DNA of 64,000 nt from Azospirillum baldaniorum (GTDB lineage: Bacteria > Pseudomonadota > Alphaproteobacteria > Azospirillales > Azospirillaceae): assembly GCF_003119195.2 (NCBI RefSeq), contig NZ_CP022262.1:1-64000 (forward strand), written 5' to 3'. The notes beneath the pieces were generated by a model. It made no database searches, was not told the DNA's origin, and saw only the letters and a program-made list of their open reading frames with translations. Below are positions 16,594 to 24,641 of the stretch, one piece after another; positions within the stretch are counted from its first letter, which is position 1, and each line of letters opens with the position of its first letter. Position numbers and translations under genes: made by a program.

Positions 16594-17780
16594 AGCGCCC
16601 CCTGCTCGCGCAGTGCGGCGATCCGCTCCGGCCCGATGCCGATGCGGCCCAGCACGTCCTCGGTGTCGGCGCCCAGCGCCGGGGCGGGGCGGGTGGGAAG
16701 CCGCTCGCCGCCGATGCGCACCGGCCCGGTCAGCATCCGCACGCCGTTGGACCCGTCCGGGTAGGCGAAGTCGGCGACCCGGTCGCTGTCGCGGACGAAG
16801 GGGTTCTCCAGCGACTGCGCGATGTCGAGGACGGGGGCCGCGGGAACCGCGCCACCGAGGATCTCCACCCACTCCGCCGTGTCGCGCTGGCCGAGCACCT
16901 CGTCCAGCAGGACGGTGAGCTGCTCGCGGTTGGCGAGCCGGTCCTTGAAGCTGCGGAAGCGCGGGTCGTCCCCCCATTCCGGCTTGCCGATCTTGTCGCA
17001 GAAGACCGGCCAGAACTTCTCCTTGTTGCACATGACGAACAGCCAGCCGTCGCGCGTCCGGTAGAGCTGCGACGGGGTCAGCGAGGGATGCGCGGAACGC
17101 GGCTCCCGCCCCTGGTTGTGGCCGCCGTTGAGGTACCAGGTGGCGAGGTAGGTCATGTTGTGCAGTGCCGTGTCGAACAGGCTGACATCCACGTCCGAGC
17201 CCTTGCCGCTGGCCCGCGCACCAACCACGCCGGAGACGAGGCCGAAGGCGGTCATCAGGCCGGTCATCATGTCGACCACCGACATGCCGAAGCGGGCGGG
17301 CGGGCCGTCCGGCTCGCCGGTCACCGACAGGTAGCCGGCCTCCGCCTGCATCAGATAGTCGTAGCCCGGCCAGGCCCGCCGCGGCCCCGTGCGCCCGTAG
17401 GCGGACAGGTGGGCGCAGACGATCTTCGGGTTGACCGCCTTCAGATGCTCGTAGGTCAGCCCCAGCTTGTCCGGCAGGTCGCCGCGCAGGTTGTCCAGCA
17501 CGGCGTCGGCGTAGCGCACCAGCTCGTGCAGCACCGCCATGCCCTCGGGGTGCTTCAGGTTGAGGGTGATGCTGCGCTTGTTGCGGTTGAAGGACTGGTA
17601 GAAATGGCTGTTGCCGGGGCCGAAGAAATGGGGGCCGACATGCCGGCCGACCTCGCCGCCCTCGGCGGGATTCTCGACCTTGATGACTTCGGCCCCGAGA
17701 TCGGCCAGCAGCATGGTGCCGAACGGGCCGGCGCCGTATTGCTCCACGGCGATGACGATGACGCCTTCGAGGGGTAGCAC
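16590..17780 (-). CDS. CaiB/BaiF family CoA-transferase (family III)
   Basis: 396 residues starting at GTG 17780, with AGGGAGA upstream. Family III features: N-terminal EQYGAGPFGTMLLADLGAEV, IKVENPAEGGEVGR, SFNRNKRSITLNLKHPEG, the DNLRGDLPDKLGL segment, and PGYDYLMQAEAGYLSVTGEP. The Asp at about residue 141 of that last segment is probably the one that forms the acyl intermediate. The enzyme moves CoA from a donor such as succinyl-CoA to a carboxylic acid. With acyl-CoA dehydrogenase, MaoC and HpcH/CitE-like genes next door it would supply the activation step of a dicarboxylate pathway. The acid itself cannot be read from sequence. Confidence 0.93.
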   Translation of the reverse strand: MLPLEGVIVIAVEQYGAGPFGTMLLADLGAEVIKVENPAEGGEVGRHVGPHFFGPGNSHFYQSFNRNKRSITLNLKHPEGMAVLHELVRYADAVLDNLRGDLPDKLGLTYEHLKAVNPKIVCAHLSAYGRTGPRRAWPGYDYLMQAEAGYLSVTGEPDGPPARFGMSVVDMMTGLMTAFGLVSGVVGARASGKGSDVDVSLFDTALHNMTYLATWYLNGGHNQGREPRSAHPSLTPSQLYRTRDGWLFVMCNKEKFWPVFCDKIGKPEWGDDPRFRSFKDRLANREQLTVLLDEVLGQRDTAEWVEILGGAVPAAPVLDIAQSLENPFVRDSDRVADFAYPDGSNGVRMLTGPVRIGGERLPTRPAPALGADTEDVLGRIGIGPERIAALREQGAL

Positions 17781-17839
17781 GCGGTGTCTCCCTGATGGGG
17801 GTGTGCGGGGTGTGGAGCGAAGTGGTTGCACTTGCCCCC

Positions 17840-17920
17840 CTCCCGGCCTCCCCCCGCTTTCGCAGGGGGAGGAGAAGAGTCCCCTCCCCTGCAAAGCGGG
17901 GGAGGGTTAGGGTGGGGGTC
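17840..17920. repeat. Dispersed double-hairpin intergenic repeat, copy 1
   Basis: Lies in the 159-base gap between the acyl-CoA dehydrogenase and CoA-transferase genes. A first hairpin (TCCCCC / GGGGGA arms around CGCTTTCGCA) is followed by a second. The second contains a 32-base core at 17881-17912 (CCCCTCCCCTGC, AAA, GCGGGGGAGGGTTAGGG) that is identical at 40839-40870. It may act as an RNA processing or attenuation element, or be a selfish REP-like sequence. Confidence 0.8.
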
Positions 17921-17939
17921 CGTGCCGACCACCCACCCC

Positions 17940-19118
17940 TCACACCGGATTCTGCTCGATCAGCCGCTTGGCGATGATGATGCGCTGGATCTCGTTGGTG
18001 CCCTCGCCGATGCACAGCAGGGGGGCGTCGCGGTAGAGCCGCTCCACCACGAACTCCTTGGAATAGCCGTAGCCGCCATGGATGCGCATGGCGTCCAGGG
18101 AGTTCTCCACCGCCGCTTCGGAGGCGAAGAGCTTGGCCATGCCGGCCTCGTAGTCGCAGCGCTCGCCGCGGTCGAGCGCCTTGGCCGCCTGCTGCACGAG
18201 AAGCCGCGCCGCGGAAACGCGGGTCGCCATGTCGGCCAGCTTCATCGCCACGGCCTGATGCTCGTGGATCGGCTTGCCGAAGGTCTTGCGCTGCTGGCTG
18301 TACTTCACGGATTCGTCCAGCGCCGCCTGGGCGACGCCGACGCCGCGCGACGCCACGTTGACGCGGCCCAGCTCCAGGCCGGAGATGGCGCAGGCCATGC
18401 CGCGGCCCTCGACCCCGCCGATCAGCCGGTCGGCCGGAACGCGGTAGTCCTCGAAGACCAGCTCGGCGGAGTCGATGCCCTTGTAGCCCAGCTTCTCCAG
18501 CTTGCGGCTGACCTTGAAGCCCGGCCCCTTCTCGGCCAGGAACATCGTCATGCCCTTGTGGCGGGGCTGCGCCGTCGGGTCGGTCTTGACCAGCAGGGCG
18601 AAGCAGCTTCCCTGGATGCCGTTGGTGATCCAGGTCTTCGAGCCGTTGATGACGTAGTCGTCGCCGTCGCGCTTGGCCACCGTGCGGATGGCCTGGAGGT
18701 CGGTGCCGCAGTCCGGCTCGGTCAAGGCGAGGCCGCCGCGCAGCTCGCCGGTGGCGAAGCGCGGCAGGAAGGCGGCCTTCTGCTCCTCCGTCCCCGTCTT
18801 GGTGACGATGAAGGCCATGATGAGGTGCGAGTTGATGATGCCGGACAGCGACATCCACACCGACGAGATGCGCTCGATCATCTTGGCGTAGGTGGAGGGC
18901 CGCAGGCCGAGCCCGCCGTATTCCTCGGGGATCGTCGCACCGAACAGGCCCAGCTCCTTCATCCGCTCGACGATCTCGTCGGGGTAGGTGTCGTCATGCT
19001 CCAGCTTCAGGGCGACCGGCCGGACATGGCGGTCGAGGAAGCGGTCCACGCTGTCGAGGATCAGGCGGTCCTGCTCGTCGCGTTCCGCGTCGGTCATGCT
19101 GGTGGTGGTCTCGCTCAT
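17940..19118 (-). CDS. Acyl-CoA dehydrogenase
   Basis: 392 residues, the standard length for the four-chain family. It has the N-terminal helical domain, the FAD/substrate segments GGLALTEPDCGTDLQAIRTV and NGSKTWITNGIQGSCFALLV, RKTFGKPIHEHQAVAMKLAD, and the C-terminal IGEGTNEIQRIIIAKRL with the likely catalytic base Glu372. It oxidises an acyl-CoA to the 2,3-enoyl-CoA and passes electrons to ETF. In this cluster it would act between the CoA-transferase and the MaoC hydratase, for example on methylsuccinyl-CoA or another dicarboxylyl-CoA. That assignment is inference. Confidence 0.94.
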   Translation of the reverse strand: MSETTTSMTDAERDEQDRLILDSVDRFLDRHVRPVALKLEHDDTYPDEIVERMKELGLFGATIPEEYGGLGLRPSTYAKMIERISSVWMSLSGIINSHLIMAFIVTKTGTEEQKAAFLPRFATGELRGGLALTEPDCGTDLQAIRTVAKRDGDDYVINGSKTWITNGIQGSCFALLVKTDPTAQPRHKGMTMFLAEKGPGFKVSRKLEKLGYKGIDSAELVFEDYRVPADRLIGGVEGRGMACAISGLELGRVNVASRGVGVAQAALDESVKYSQQRKTFGKPIHEHQAVAMKLADMATRVSAARLLVQQAAKALDRGERCDYEAGMAKLFASEAAVENSLDAMRIHGGYGYSKEFVVERLYRDAPLLCIGEGTNEIQRIIIAKRLIEQNPV

Positions 19119-19141
19119 GGCGTGTTTCCCGGATTGGATGG

Positions 19142-20548
19142 TCAGCGGACGGACGGCGACAGCACGGACAGCGAGTCCGCCGCGCGCGGGCTGGCGTCGA
19201 GACCGAGGACGGCGTCGGCGATGCGCGCCGCGGCGGTCTCGTTCACGGTCATGGCGGCGTTGCCGCGGTACTTGTCCACGATCTCGGCGTTGGACAGCGG
19301 GCGGTCGGCGGCGCCGCGGTTGATGTGCTCGCGGTGGCGCAGCTCGCGCCCGTCGTCGAGCGTGATGACCAGCTCGCCCGAATAGGCCTTCGGGAAGGGC
19401 GAGTCCGGGTCGTGGCGGTAGGACACCTTCGACGCAATGTCGAGGATCGCCGCGTCGCCCAGCGCGTCGTTCTCCAGCTCCGCCAGGGTCAGGCGCCCGC
19501 GCACCAGCGCGGCGGCGACCAGGAAGGGCACGCTGAACTGCGCGTCGTAGGAGTTGGACGGCCGCTTCTTGTTGGCCTCCGGCTCGCAGACGGTCTTGAC
19601 CACCTGCTCGGGCACCAGGGCCTCGATGCGGCGGATGCGCGCGAGGTCGAGGCCGTCGCGGCGCAGCTCCAGGGCGGCGTCGACGCAGGCATGGGTGAAG
19701 TGGCAGGCGGGATAGGGCTTGATCGCCGTCGCCATCAGCTCCCACGTCTCGCCGAGGCCGGCGGTGGCGATGCTCAGCTCGGCGCGCCCGGCCTCCTTGC
19801 CGAGATAGGCGTTGAACAGGCCGAAGCGGCCCTCATAGGGGCGGGTGACGCCGGTGAAGCCCTCGCGGGCCAGCGCCGCCGCGGTGATGCCCGCCGCCGC
19901 CGCCCAGCCGGGATGCAGGCGCTTGTTCCAGGCGCCGTCCTCCAGGAATTCCAGGCTGCCGCTCGCCATCGACAGGGCGATGCCCTGGGCGGCGGCGAGC
20001 TGCGCGCGGGTCAGGCCGAGCAGCCGGCCGGCGGCCAGCGCGCAGCCGAACACGCCGATCATGCCCGTCGGGTGGAAGCCCACCTGGTGGAAGCCGCCGC
20101 GCGCCACCGCGCCGAGCCGGGCCGCCACCTCGACGCCCAGCACGTAGGCGCTGACCACGGAACGGCCGTCCGCCCCGGTCATCGCCGCCGCCGACAGCAC
20201 GGCGGGCATCACGCTGGCGGTTGGGTGGATGACGCCGCCGATGTGGGTGTCGTCGTAGTCGAGACCGTGGCAGAGCAGTCCGTTGACCGTCGCCGCGTCG
20301 CGGGCGGGCAGCGAGGCGGGCATGCCGATCACCGGCACCGGCCCCTCCCCCGCCAGCCCGCGCAGGGCGGTCAGCGTCTTGTGGGCGAAGTCGTAGCGCG
20401 TCGAGGCGAGCGCGATGCCCACGGCGTCCAGCATGTGGTGCGGCGCGCGGGTGCGGACCTCCGCTGGAATGGCGTCGTCGGGGGTGTCGGCGACGAAAGC
20501 CGCCAGCGTGGCGGCGATGGATTCCATGGTCGGATCGGTGGCGGGCAT
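19142..20548 (-). CDS. MmgE/PrpD family protein
   Basis: 468 residues, typical of the family that includes 2-methylcitrate dehydratase (PrpD) and cis-aconitate decarboxylase. Visible family segments: HHMLDAVGIALASTRYDF, LCHGLDYDDTHIGGVIHPTA, KRLHPGWAAAAGITAAALAR, and IKPYPACHFTHACVDAALEL. It is expected to be a cytoplasmic homodimer acting on a branched tricarboxylate or a related acid by dehydration, isomerisation or decarboxylation. The gene sits between the acyl-CoA dehydrogenase and MaoC genes on the same strand and shares their probable operon. Confidence 0.93.
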   Translation of the reverse strand: MPATDPTMESIAATLAAFVADTPDDAIPAEVRTRAPHHMLDAVGIALASTRYDFAHKTLTALRGLAGEGPVPVIGMPASLPARDAATVNGLLCHGLDYDDTHIGGVIHPTASVMPAVLSAAAMTGADGRSVVSAYVLGVEVAARLGAVARGGFHQVGFHPTGMIGVFGCALAAGRLLGLTRAQLAAAQGIALSMASGSLEFLEDGAWNKRLHPGWAAAAGITAAALAREGFTGVTRPYEGRFGLFNAYLGKEAGRAELSIATAGLGETWELMATAIKPYPACHFTHACVDAALELRRDGLDLARIRRIEALVPEQVVKTVCEPEANKKRPSNSYDAQFSVPFLVAAALVRGRLTLAELENDALGDAAILDIASKVSYRHDPDSPFPKAYSGELVITLDDGRELRHREHINRGAADRPLSNAEIVDKYRGNAAMTVNETAAARIADAVLGLDASPRAADSLSVLSPSVR

Positions 20549-20595
20549 GGTTCCTCCCTTTTGTTCTTCTCGGGCTATCTGTTCGTCTGGGATTG

Positions 20596-20623
20596 TCCGG
20601 ATCAGTCGCTCCGGATCAGTCGC
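20596..20623. repeat. 14-bp tandem duplication across the stop codon of the MaoC gene
   Basis: TCCGGATCAGTCGC is repeated exactly at 20596-20609 and 20610-20623. The second copy holds the MaoC stop (TCA at 20616-20618 on this strand). The first copy repeats that stop 14 bases beyond, so the duplication leaves the protein unchanged. Confidence 0.85.
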
Positions 20624-21113
20624 CGATGCCGTGGCCCCGCTTGGGGACGAGGCTGGCCCGTTCGAAGGTCAGGAAGACCGTGCCGTCGGCCTTGTAGCCC
20701 TCGGTGTAGGTGGTCACGATGCCCTGGGTCGGGCGCTTCTTGGATTCGCGCACGTCCAGCACCTTGGAGCGCGCGTAGATCGTGTCGCCGGGGAAGACCG
20801 GAGCGACCAGCTTGATCTCCTTCCAGCCGAGGTTGGCAACGGACTTGTAGGAGACGTCGTCCACCGTCATGCCCAGCACCATGGCCAGCGTCAGGCCGCT
20901 GTTGACCAGCGGCTTGCCGAACTCCGACTTCTCGGCGAAGGCGTGGTCGCAGTGCATGGGGTGGCGGTTCATCGTCAGCAGGCTGAACTGGATGTTGTCC
21001 GCTTCGGTGATGGTCCGGCCGGGGCGGTGCTCGTAGACATCGCCGACGGTGAAATCCTCGAGGTAGCGGCCAAGGTCGGCGACGATGGTCCGCGGTTCCT
21101 GAACATCGGGCAT
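20616..21113 (-). CDS. MaoC-like hot-dog fold hydratase/dehydratase
   Basis: 165 residues from ATG 21113 (MPDVQEPRT); the frame stays open further upstream without family sequence. The hot-dog core has TITEADNIQFSLLTMNRHPM and HCDHAFAE, in which Asn49 and His54 occupy the active-site D/N-x4-H positions of enoyl-CoA hydratase 2, then NSGLTLAMVLGMTVDD and PVFPGDTIYARSKVLDVRES. Relatives include mesaconyl-CoA and itaconyl-CoA hydratases. It lies divergent from the HpcH/CitE-like lyase gene, with a palindromic operator between them, which supports consecutive steps of one pathway. Confidence 0.92.
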   Translation of the reverse strand: MPDVQEPRTIVADLGRYLEDFTVGDVYEHRPGRTITEADNIQFSLLTMNRHPMHCDHAFAEKSEFGKPLVNSGLTLAMVLGMTVDDVSYKSVANLGWKEIKLVAPVFPGDTIYARSKVLDVRESKKRPTQGIVTTYTEGYKADGTVFLTFERASLVPKRGHGIGD

Positions 21114-21202
21114 GGGCGGGCGTCTCTTGTCTGCGGATCGGAGGGATGATTGCGGGGCGCCGATCATTTCAAGGTGACATGTTCAGCGCGTGTGATAGCA
21201 TG

Positions 21203-21214
21203 TTGTACGTACAA
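21203..21214. promoter_or_regulatory. Perfect 12-bp GntR-type palindrome, TTGTACGTACAA
   Basis: TTGTACGTACAA lies in the 135-base divergent region between the MaoC gene (leftward) and the HpcH-like gene (rightward), 35 bases before the latter's ATG. GT-N-AC-centred palindromes are the usual operators of GntR regulators, two of which are encoded in this cluster. A near copy with one mismatch occurs at 23432. Confidence 0.65.
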
Positions 21215-21248
21215 ATAACACGCCCCCTCACCCTTGGAAAGCGTTTTC

Positions 21249-22145
21249 ATGCCCAACAATCCGCAGAACGCAGCAACGACGCCGGATTCGCCGGTCCGCC
21301 GCTCCTACCTGTTCGTTCCCGGCGCCCGCCCGGATCGTTTCGCCAAGGCCCTGGGGGCCGGCGCCGACGCGGTCATCATCGATCTCGAGGACGCGGTGGC
21401 CCCCGGCGACAAGGACAGCGCCCGTGCCGCCGTCTGCTCCTTCCTGCGGGAGCACACCGGCGCGGGCGGGCCGGCGGTTTTCGTTCGAACCAATTCGGTG
21501 CGCAGCCGCACCGGCTTGCTCGACATCCTCGCCCTGACCGATCTTCCGGACGGCACGGCGCCGCGCTGGGCGGGAATCCTGCTGCCGAAGGTGGACGGGG
21601 CCGAGGACGTCCGGCTGGCTGCCGGCCTTCTCGACGAGCGCAATCTGCCCGGCGCGCTCGGCGCGTTGATCGAGAGCGCCGACGGCCTGGAGAACGTCAT
21701 GGCGATCGCCGCGGCCTCCCCCCGCCTGTCCTTCCTGATGTTCGGCGGGGGCGACCTGTCGGCGGAGCTGCGCGTGCCGCTGGCCTGGGAACCGCTGGTC
21801 CAGGCCCGCACCCGCATCGTGCACGCCGCCGCCCGATTCGGGCTGGACGCGCTGGACATGCCGTGGATCGCGCTGGACGACGAGGAGGGCTACCGCCAGG
21901 AGCTGGCGCGCAGCGTCCTGCACGGCTTCACCGCGCGCTCGGCCATCCATCCCAAGCAGATCACCGCCATCCACGACGCCTACACCCCGTCGCCCGACGC
22001 GGTCCTCCGCGCCGGGCGGGTCCTGGCCGCCTTCGAGGCGGCGGGCGGCGGGGTCTGCGTGCTGGACGGCAGGCTGGTCGAGCGGCCCCTGGTGCTGGGG
22101 TCCCATCGAATCCTGGCATTGGCCCGCCGCGCCGGAATGCTGTAG
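21249..22145 (+). CDS. HpcH/HpaI aldolase / citrate lyase beta-like CoA-ester lyase
   Basis: 298 residues with a TIM-barrel CitE-like signature: RSYLFVPGARPDRFAKALGA, GADAVIIDLEDAVAPGDKD, VFVRTNS, the Mg-site Glu in GALIESADGLENVMAIA, LMFGGGDLSAEL, and GFTARSAIHPKQI. Members cleave malyl-, citramalyl- or related CoA esters into an acyl-CoA and a keto acid, or act as thioesterases. ATG 21249 has GGAAAG upstream. In this cluster it would cleave the hydrated CoA ester made by the MaoC protein. A citramalyl-CoA-like substrate is a good but unproven candidate. Confidence 0.92.
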   Translation: MPNNPQNAATTPDSPVRRSYLFVPGARPDRFAKALGAGADAVIIDLEDAVAPGDKDSARAAVCSFLREHTGAGGPAVFVRTNSVRSRTGLLDILALTDLPDGTAPRWAGILLPKVDGAEDVRLAAGLLDERNLPGALGALIESADGLENVMAIAAASPRLSFLMFGGGDLSAELRVPLAWEPLVQARTRIVHAAARFGLDALDMPWIALDDEEGYRQELARSVLHGFTARSAIHPKQITAIHDAYTPSPDAVLRAGRVLAAFEAAGGGVCVLDGRLVERPLVLGSHRILALARRAGML

Positions 22146-22162
22146 CCAGGGATTGCCCGTTC

Positions 22163-23401
22163 ATGCGCCCCGCGCCACCGTCACTTGTCCGGACTCCCAT
22201 GACCACGCAAGAAACCCCGCCCGCCCCCTTTCCCCTGCTGCTGGCGGAGGTGACCAGCGTCCAGACCGTCGCCACCCTCTCGGTCCTGACCCTGGCGACG
22301 GTCGCCCCGCTGGCCGCAGCCTCGCTGGGCGTGGGGTCGGAGGCGGTCGGCTACCAGATCAGCGTCATCTACAGCGCCGCCGCCTTGGTGTCGGCCTTCG
22401 CAGGGCTGGTGGTCCGCCGCTGGGGCGCCGGGACGGTGGGCGTCCTGGCGCTGGCGCTGGGTCTGGTCGGTTGCCTGGGACTCGCCACCGGGTCCCTGTG
22501 GGTTGCGGCGCTGGCGTCGGTGCTGCTCGGCATCGGTTACGGGCTGGTGAACCCGTCCTCCTCCCACCTCTTGAACCGCTTCACCCCGCCGGCCCGGCGC
22601 AATCTGGTCTTCTCGCTGAAGCAGACCGGCGTGCCGCTGGCCGGCGTGCTGGCCGGGCTGACCCTGCCGGGAATCGGTGAAATCGCCGGCTGGCGCGGGG
22701 CGGCGCTGGCGGTGGCCGGCATGTTCGCGCTGCTGCTCGTCCTCTTCGCGCCGGGCCGCCGGGTGTGGGACGACGACCGCAGCCCCGGCCTGCCGATCCG
22801 CGGCAATCTGATGGAGGGGCCGCGGCTGGTCTGGCGGGTGCCGGCGCTGCGCGGCTTCGCCCTGATGGGCTTCTTCTTCTCGGCGATCCAGCTGTCGCTG
22901 ATGGCCTTCACGGTGAACATGCTGGTGCACGATCTGCACTGGTCCATCGTGTCCGCCGGGCTGGCCGTGTCGGTGATGCAGGCAGCAGGGGCAGCGGCGC
23001 GCATCGGCTGGGGGCTGCTGGCCGACCGGCTGCGCTCCGGCGTGGCGGTGCTGGGCGGCATCGGCGTGCTGTCCGCCAGCGCCGCATTGGCCACCGCCGG
23101 CCTGGGGCCGAGCTGGCCGATACCCGCGGTGATCGGCGTGCTGACGGTGTTCGGCGTCGCCGCCATCGGCTGGAACGGCGTGTTCCTGGCGGAGGTGGCG
23201 CGGGTCGCGCCGAAGGGAACGGCCAGCACGGCGACGGGCGGTGCGCTGATGTTCACCTTCTCCGGCGTGGTCGTCGGGCCGGCGCTGTTCGCCACCCTGT
23301 TCAACACGGTTGGCAGCTACGGCGAGACCTTCGCCCTGATGATGGCCTTCCCGCTGGCCGGGGCGGCGGCCGTCCTGTTCTGGTCGCGCCGCAAAACTTG
23401 A
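22163..23401 (+). CDS. Major facilitator superfamily transporter
   Basis: 412 residues from ATG 22163 (AGGGA about ten bases upstream); ATG 22199 would remove 12 residues. Twelve hydrophobic segments are seen in two halves, with MFS signature-like pieces VVRRWGAGTVGVL between helices 2 and 3, GYGLVNPSSSHLLNRF, GLLADRLRSGVAVL in the second half, and GWNGVFLAEVARVAP. It probably carries the pathway substrate or a related carboxylate alongside the TRAP system. It begins 17 bases after the lyase gene, so they are likely one operon. Confidence 0.9.
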   Translation: MRPAPPSLVRTPMTTQETPPAPFPLLLAEVTSVQTVATLSVLTLATVAPLAAASLGVGSEAVGYQISVIYSAAALVSAFAGLVVRRWGAGTVGVLALALGLVGCLGLATGSLWVAALASVLLGIGYGLVNPSSSHLLNRFTPPARRNLVFSLKQTGVPLAGVLAGLTLPGIGEIAGWRGAALAVAGMFALLLVLFAPGRRVWDDDRSPGLPIRGNLMEGPRLVWRVPALRGFALMGFFFSAIQLSLMAFTVNMLVHDLHWSIVSAGLAVSVMQAAGAAARIGWGLLADRLRSGVAVLGGIGVLSASAALATAGLGPSWPIPAVIGVLTVFGVAAIGWNGVFLAEVARVAPKGTASTATGGALMFTFSGVVVGPALFATLFNTVGSYGETFALMMAFPLAGAAAVLFWSRRKT

Positions 23402-23431
23402 TGGCGGGGGTCATAGGCCCATCGCACAGAG

Positions 23432-23443
23432 TTGTCCGTACAA
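23432..23443. promoter_or_regulatory. Near-perfect GntR-type operator, TTGTCCGTACAA
   Basis: Differs from the perfect palindrome at 21203 by one base and lies 89 bases before the TRAP binding-protein ATG at 23532. A weaker related site (TCGTTCGGACAA) occurs at 23478-23489. Shared sites suggest co-regulation of lyase and binding-protein genes by a local GntR protein. Confidence 0.55.
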
Positions 23444-23531
23444 TATTGTTGGCATCGCCTACTGTTTTCCCCTATGATCGTTCGGACAAGCGGGCCAGAA
23501 GCGTCCGAACGCAGCAATGGGAGGGAAGCCA

Positions 23532-24563
23532 ATGTTCAATCCGTCACTCTTCAGGCCATTCTGGGCGAAGACGCTGCTGGTCGGCATGACCGTGGCCGGG
23601 CTGGCCGCCGGGACGCCGGGGCAGGCCCGCGCCCAGGCGGCACCGGTCGAGATGGTGATGACGGACGAGATCGCGACGTCCCACTGGACCGCCAAGATGA
23701 TGGACGAGTATGCGGCCCTGATCGAGGAGCGCTCGAAGGGTCGCATCAAGCCGAAGGTCTTCCACTCCGGCACGCTCTACAAGGACAAGGACGCCGTCGC
23801 CGCCCTCGGGTCGGGCGCCGTGCACATGGTCTGGCCGGTCAGCGTGCAGCTTGAGAGCATCGCCCCGCAGTACGGCGTGGTGAACTTGCCCTTCGCCGTC
23901 ACCGACGCGGCGATGTCCAAGCCGGAAACCGCGCAGGAGGTCTCCAAGCTGCTGTCCGGGCTGGTGTCTGACAAGGGCATCCGCGTCATGGGGCTGATGC
24001 GCACCGCCGACCTGATCTTCCTGTTCAAGGACAAGGAGGTCGACTCCGTCGGCGACCTGAAGGGCAGCAAGATCCGCCTGACCGGCGGCCGCGTCCTGCA
24101 GCTTCTGATGCGCGACTTCGGGGCCAGCCCGGTGTCGATGCCCGCCTCCGAAATGGCGGCGGCGCTGATGCAGGGGGCCATCGACGGCATCTACACCTCC
24201 GCCGGCGGCTGGGAGATGGTCGGCACCAACGCCGCCAAGGTCGCCTCGCTGATACCGGGCATGAGCCTGCTCACCTACTCCGTCCTGGTGGACGACAAGT
24301 GGATGAAGGGCCTGCCCGACGATCTGCGCCAGGTGGTGGAGACGACCACCAACGAGATCATCGCCAAGCAGTGGCAGCGCGCCATCGACGCCGACAAGAA
24401 GACCATGGACCAGATGATCGCCCAGGGCGGGCGTCTGGCCGTGGCTCCCGAGGCGGAGCAGGCGAAGTTCCGCGAGATCGCCAACAAGGTCAACCAGGAC
24501 TATGTCCGGCGCTACCCTGAGGTCTGGAAGCAGTATCAGGCCATCGTCGGCAACAAGAGCTGA
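23532..24563 (+). CDS. dctP: TRAP transporter substrate-binding protein (DctP-like)
   Basis: 343 residues from ATG 23532, with GGGAGGGA upstream. A signal peptide covers about residues 1-34 (TLLVGMTVAGLAAGTPGQAR, AQA). DctP features: SHWTAKMMDEYAALIEERSK, KVFHSGTLYKDKDAVAAL, DLKGSKIRLTGGRVLQLLMR with the carboxylate-binding Arg in the KIR-type motif, AAALMQGAIDGIYTSAGGWE, and WMKGLPDDLRQVVE. It is the only DctP in the window, so it is the likely partner of the DctQM permeases at 12226-14143. A Rho-independent terminator follows. Confidence 0.94.
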   Translation: MFNPSLFRPFWAKTLLVGMTVAGLAAGTPGQARAQAAPVEMVMTDEIATSHWTAKMMDEYAALIEERSKGRIKPKVFHSGTLYKDKDAVAALGSGAVHMVWPVSVQLESIAPQYGVVNLPFAVTDAAMSKPETAQEVSKLLSGLVSDKGIRVMGLMRTADLIFLFKDKEVDSVGDLKGSKIRLTGGRVLQLLMRDFGASPVSMPASEMAAALMQGAIDGIYTSAGGWEMVGTNAAKVASLIPGMSLLTYSVLVDDKWMKGLPDDLRQVVETTTNEIIAKQWQRAIDADKKTMDQMIAQGGRLAVAPEAEQAKFREIANKVNQDYVRRYPEVWKQYQAIVGNKS

Positions 24564-24588
24564 GGCGATCCCCCTCGCTTCACCTCGC

Positions 24589-24635
24589 GGTGCGGGCGGC
24601 GTTCCGAAAGGGGCGCCACCCGCACCGTTTTTTTT
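24589..24635 (+). terminator. Rho-independent terminator after dctP
   Basis: Arms GGTGCGGG (24589-24596) and CCCGCACC (24619-24626), extended inside by GGCG/CGCC, are followed by G and eight T residues to 24635. It lies 25 bases past the dctP stop and ends the rightward lyase-MFS-dctP unit. Confidence 0.9.
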
Positions 24636-24641
24636 GCGCGC

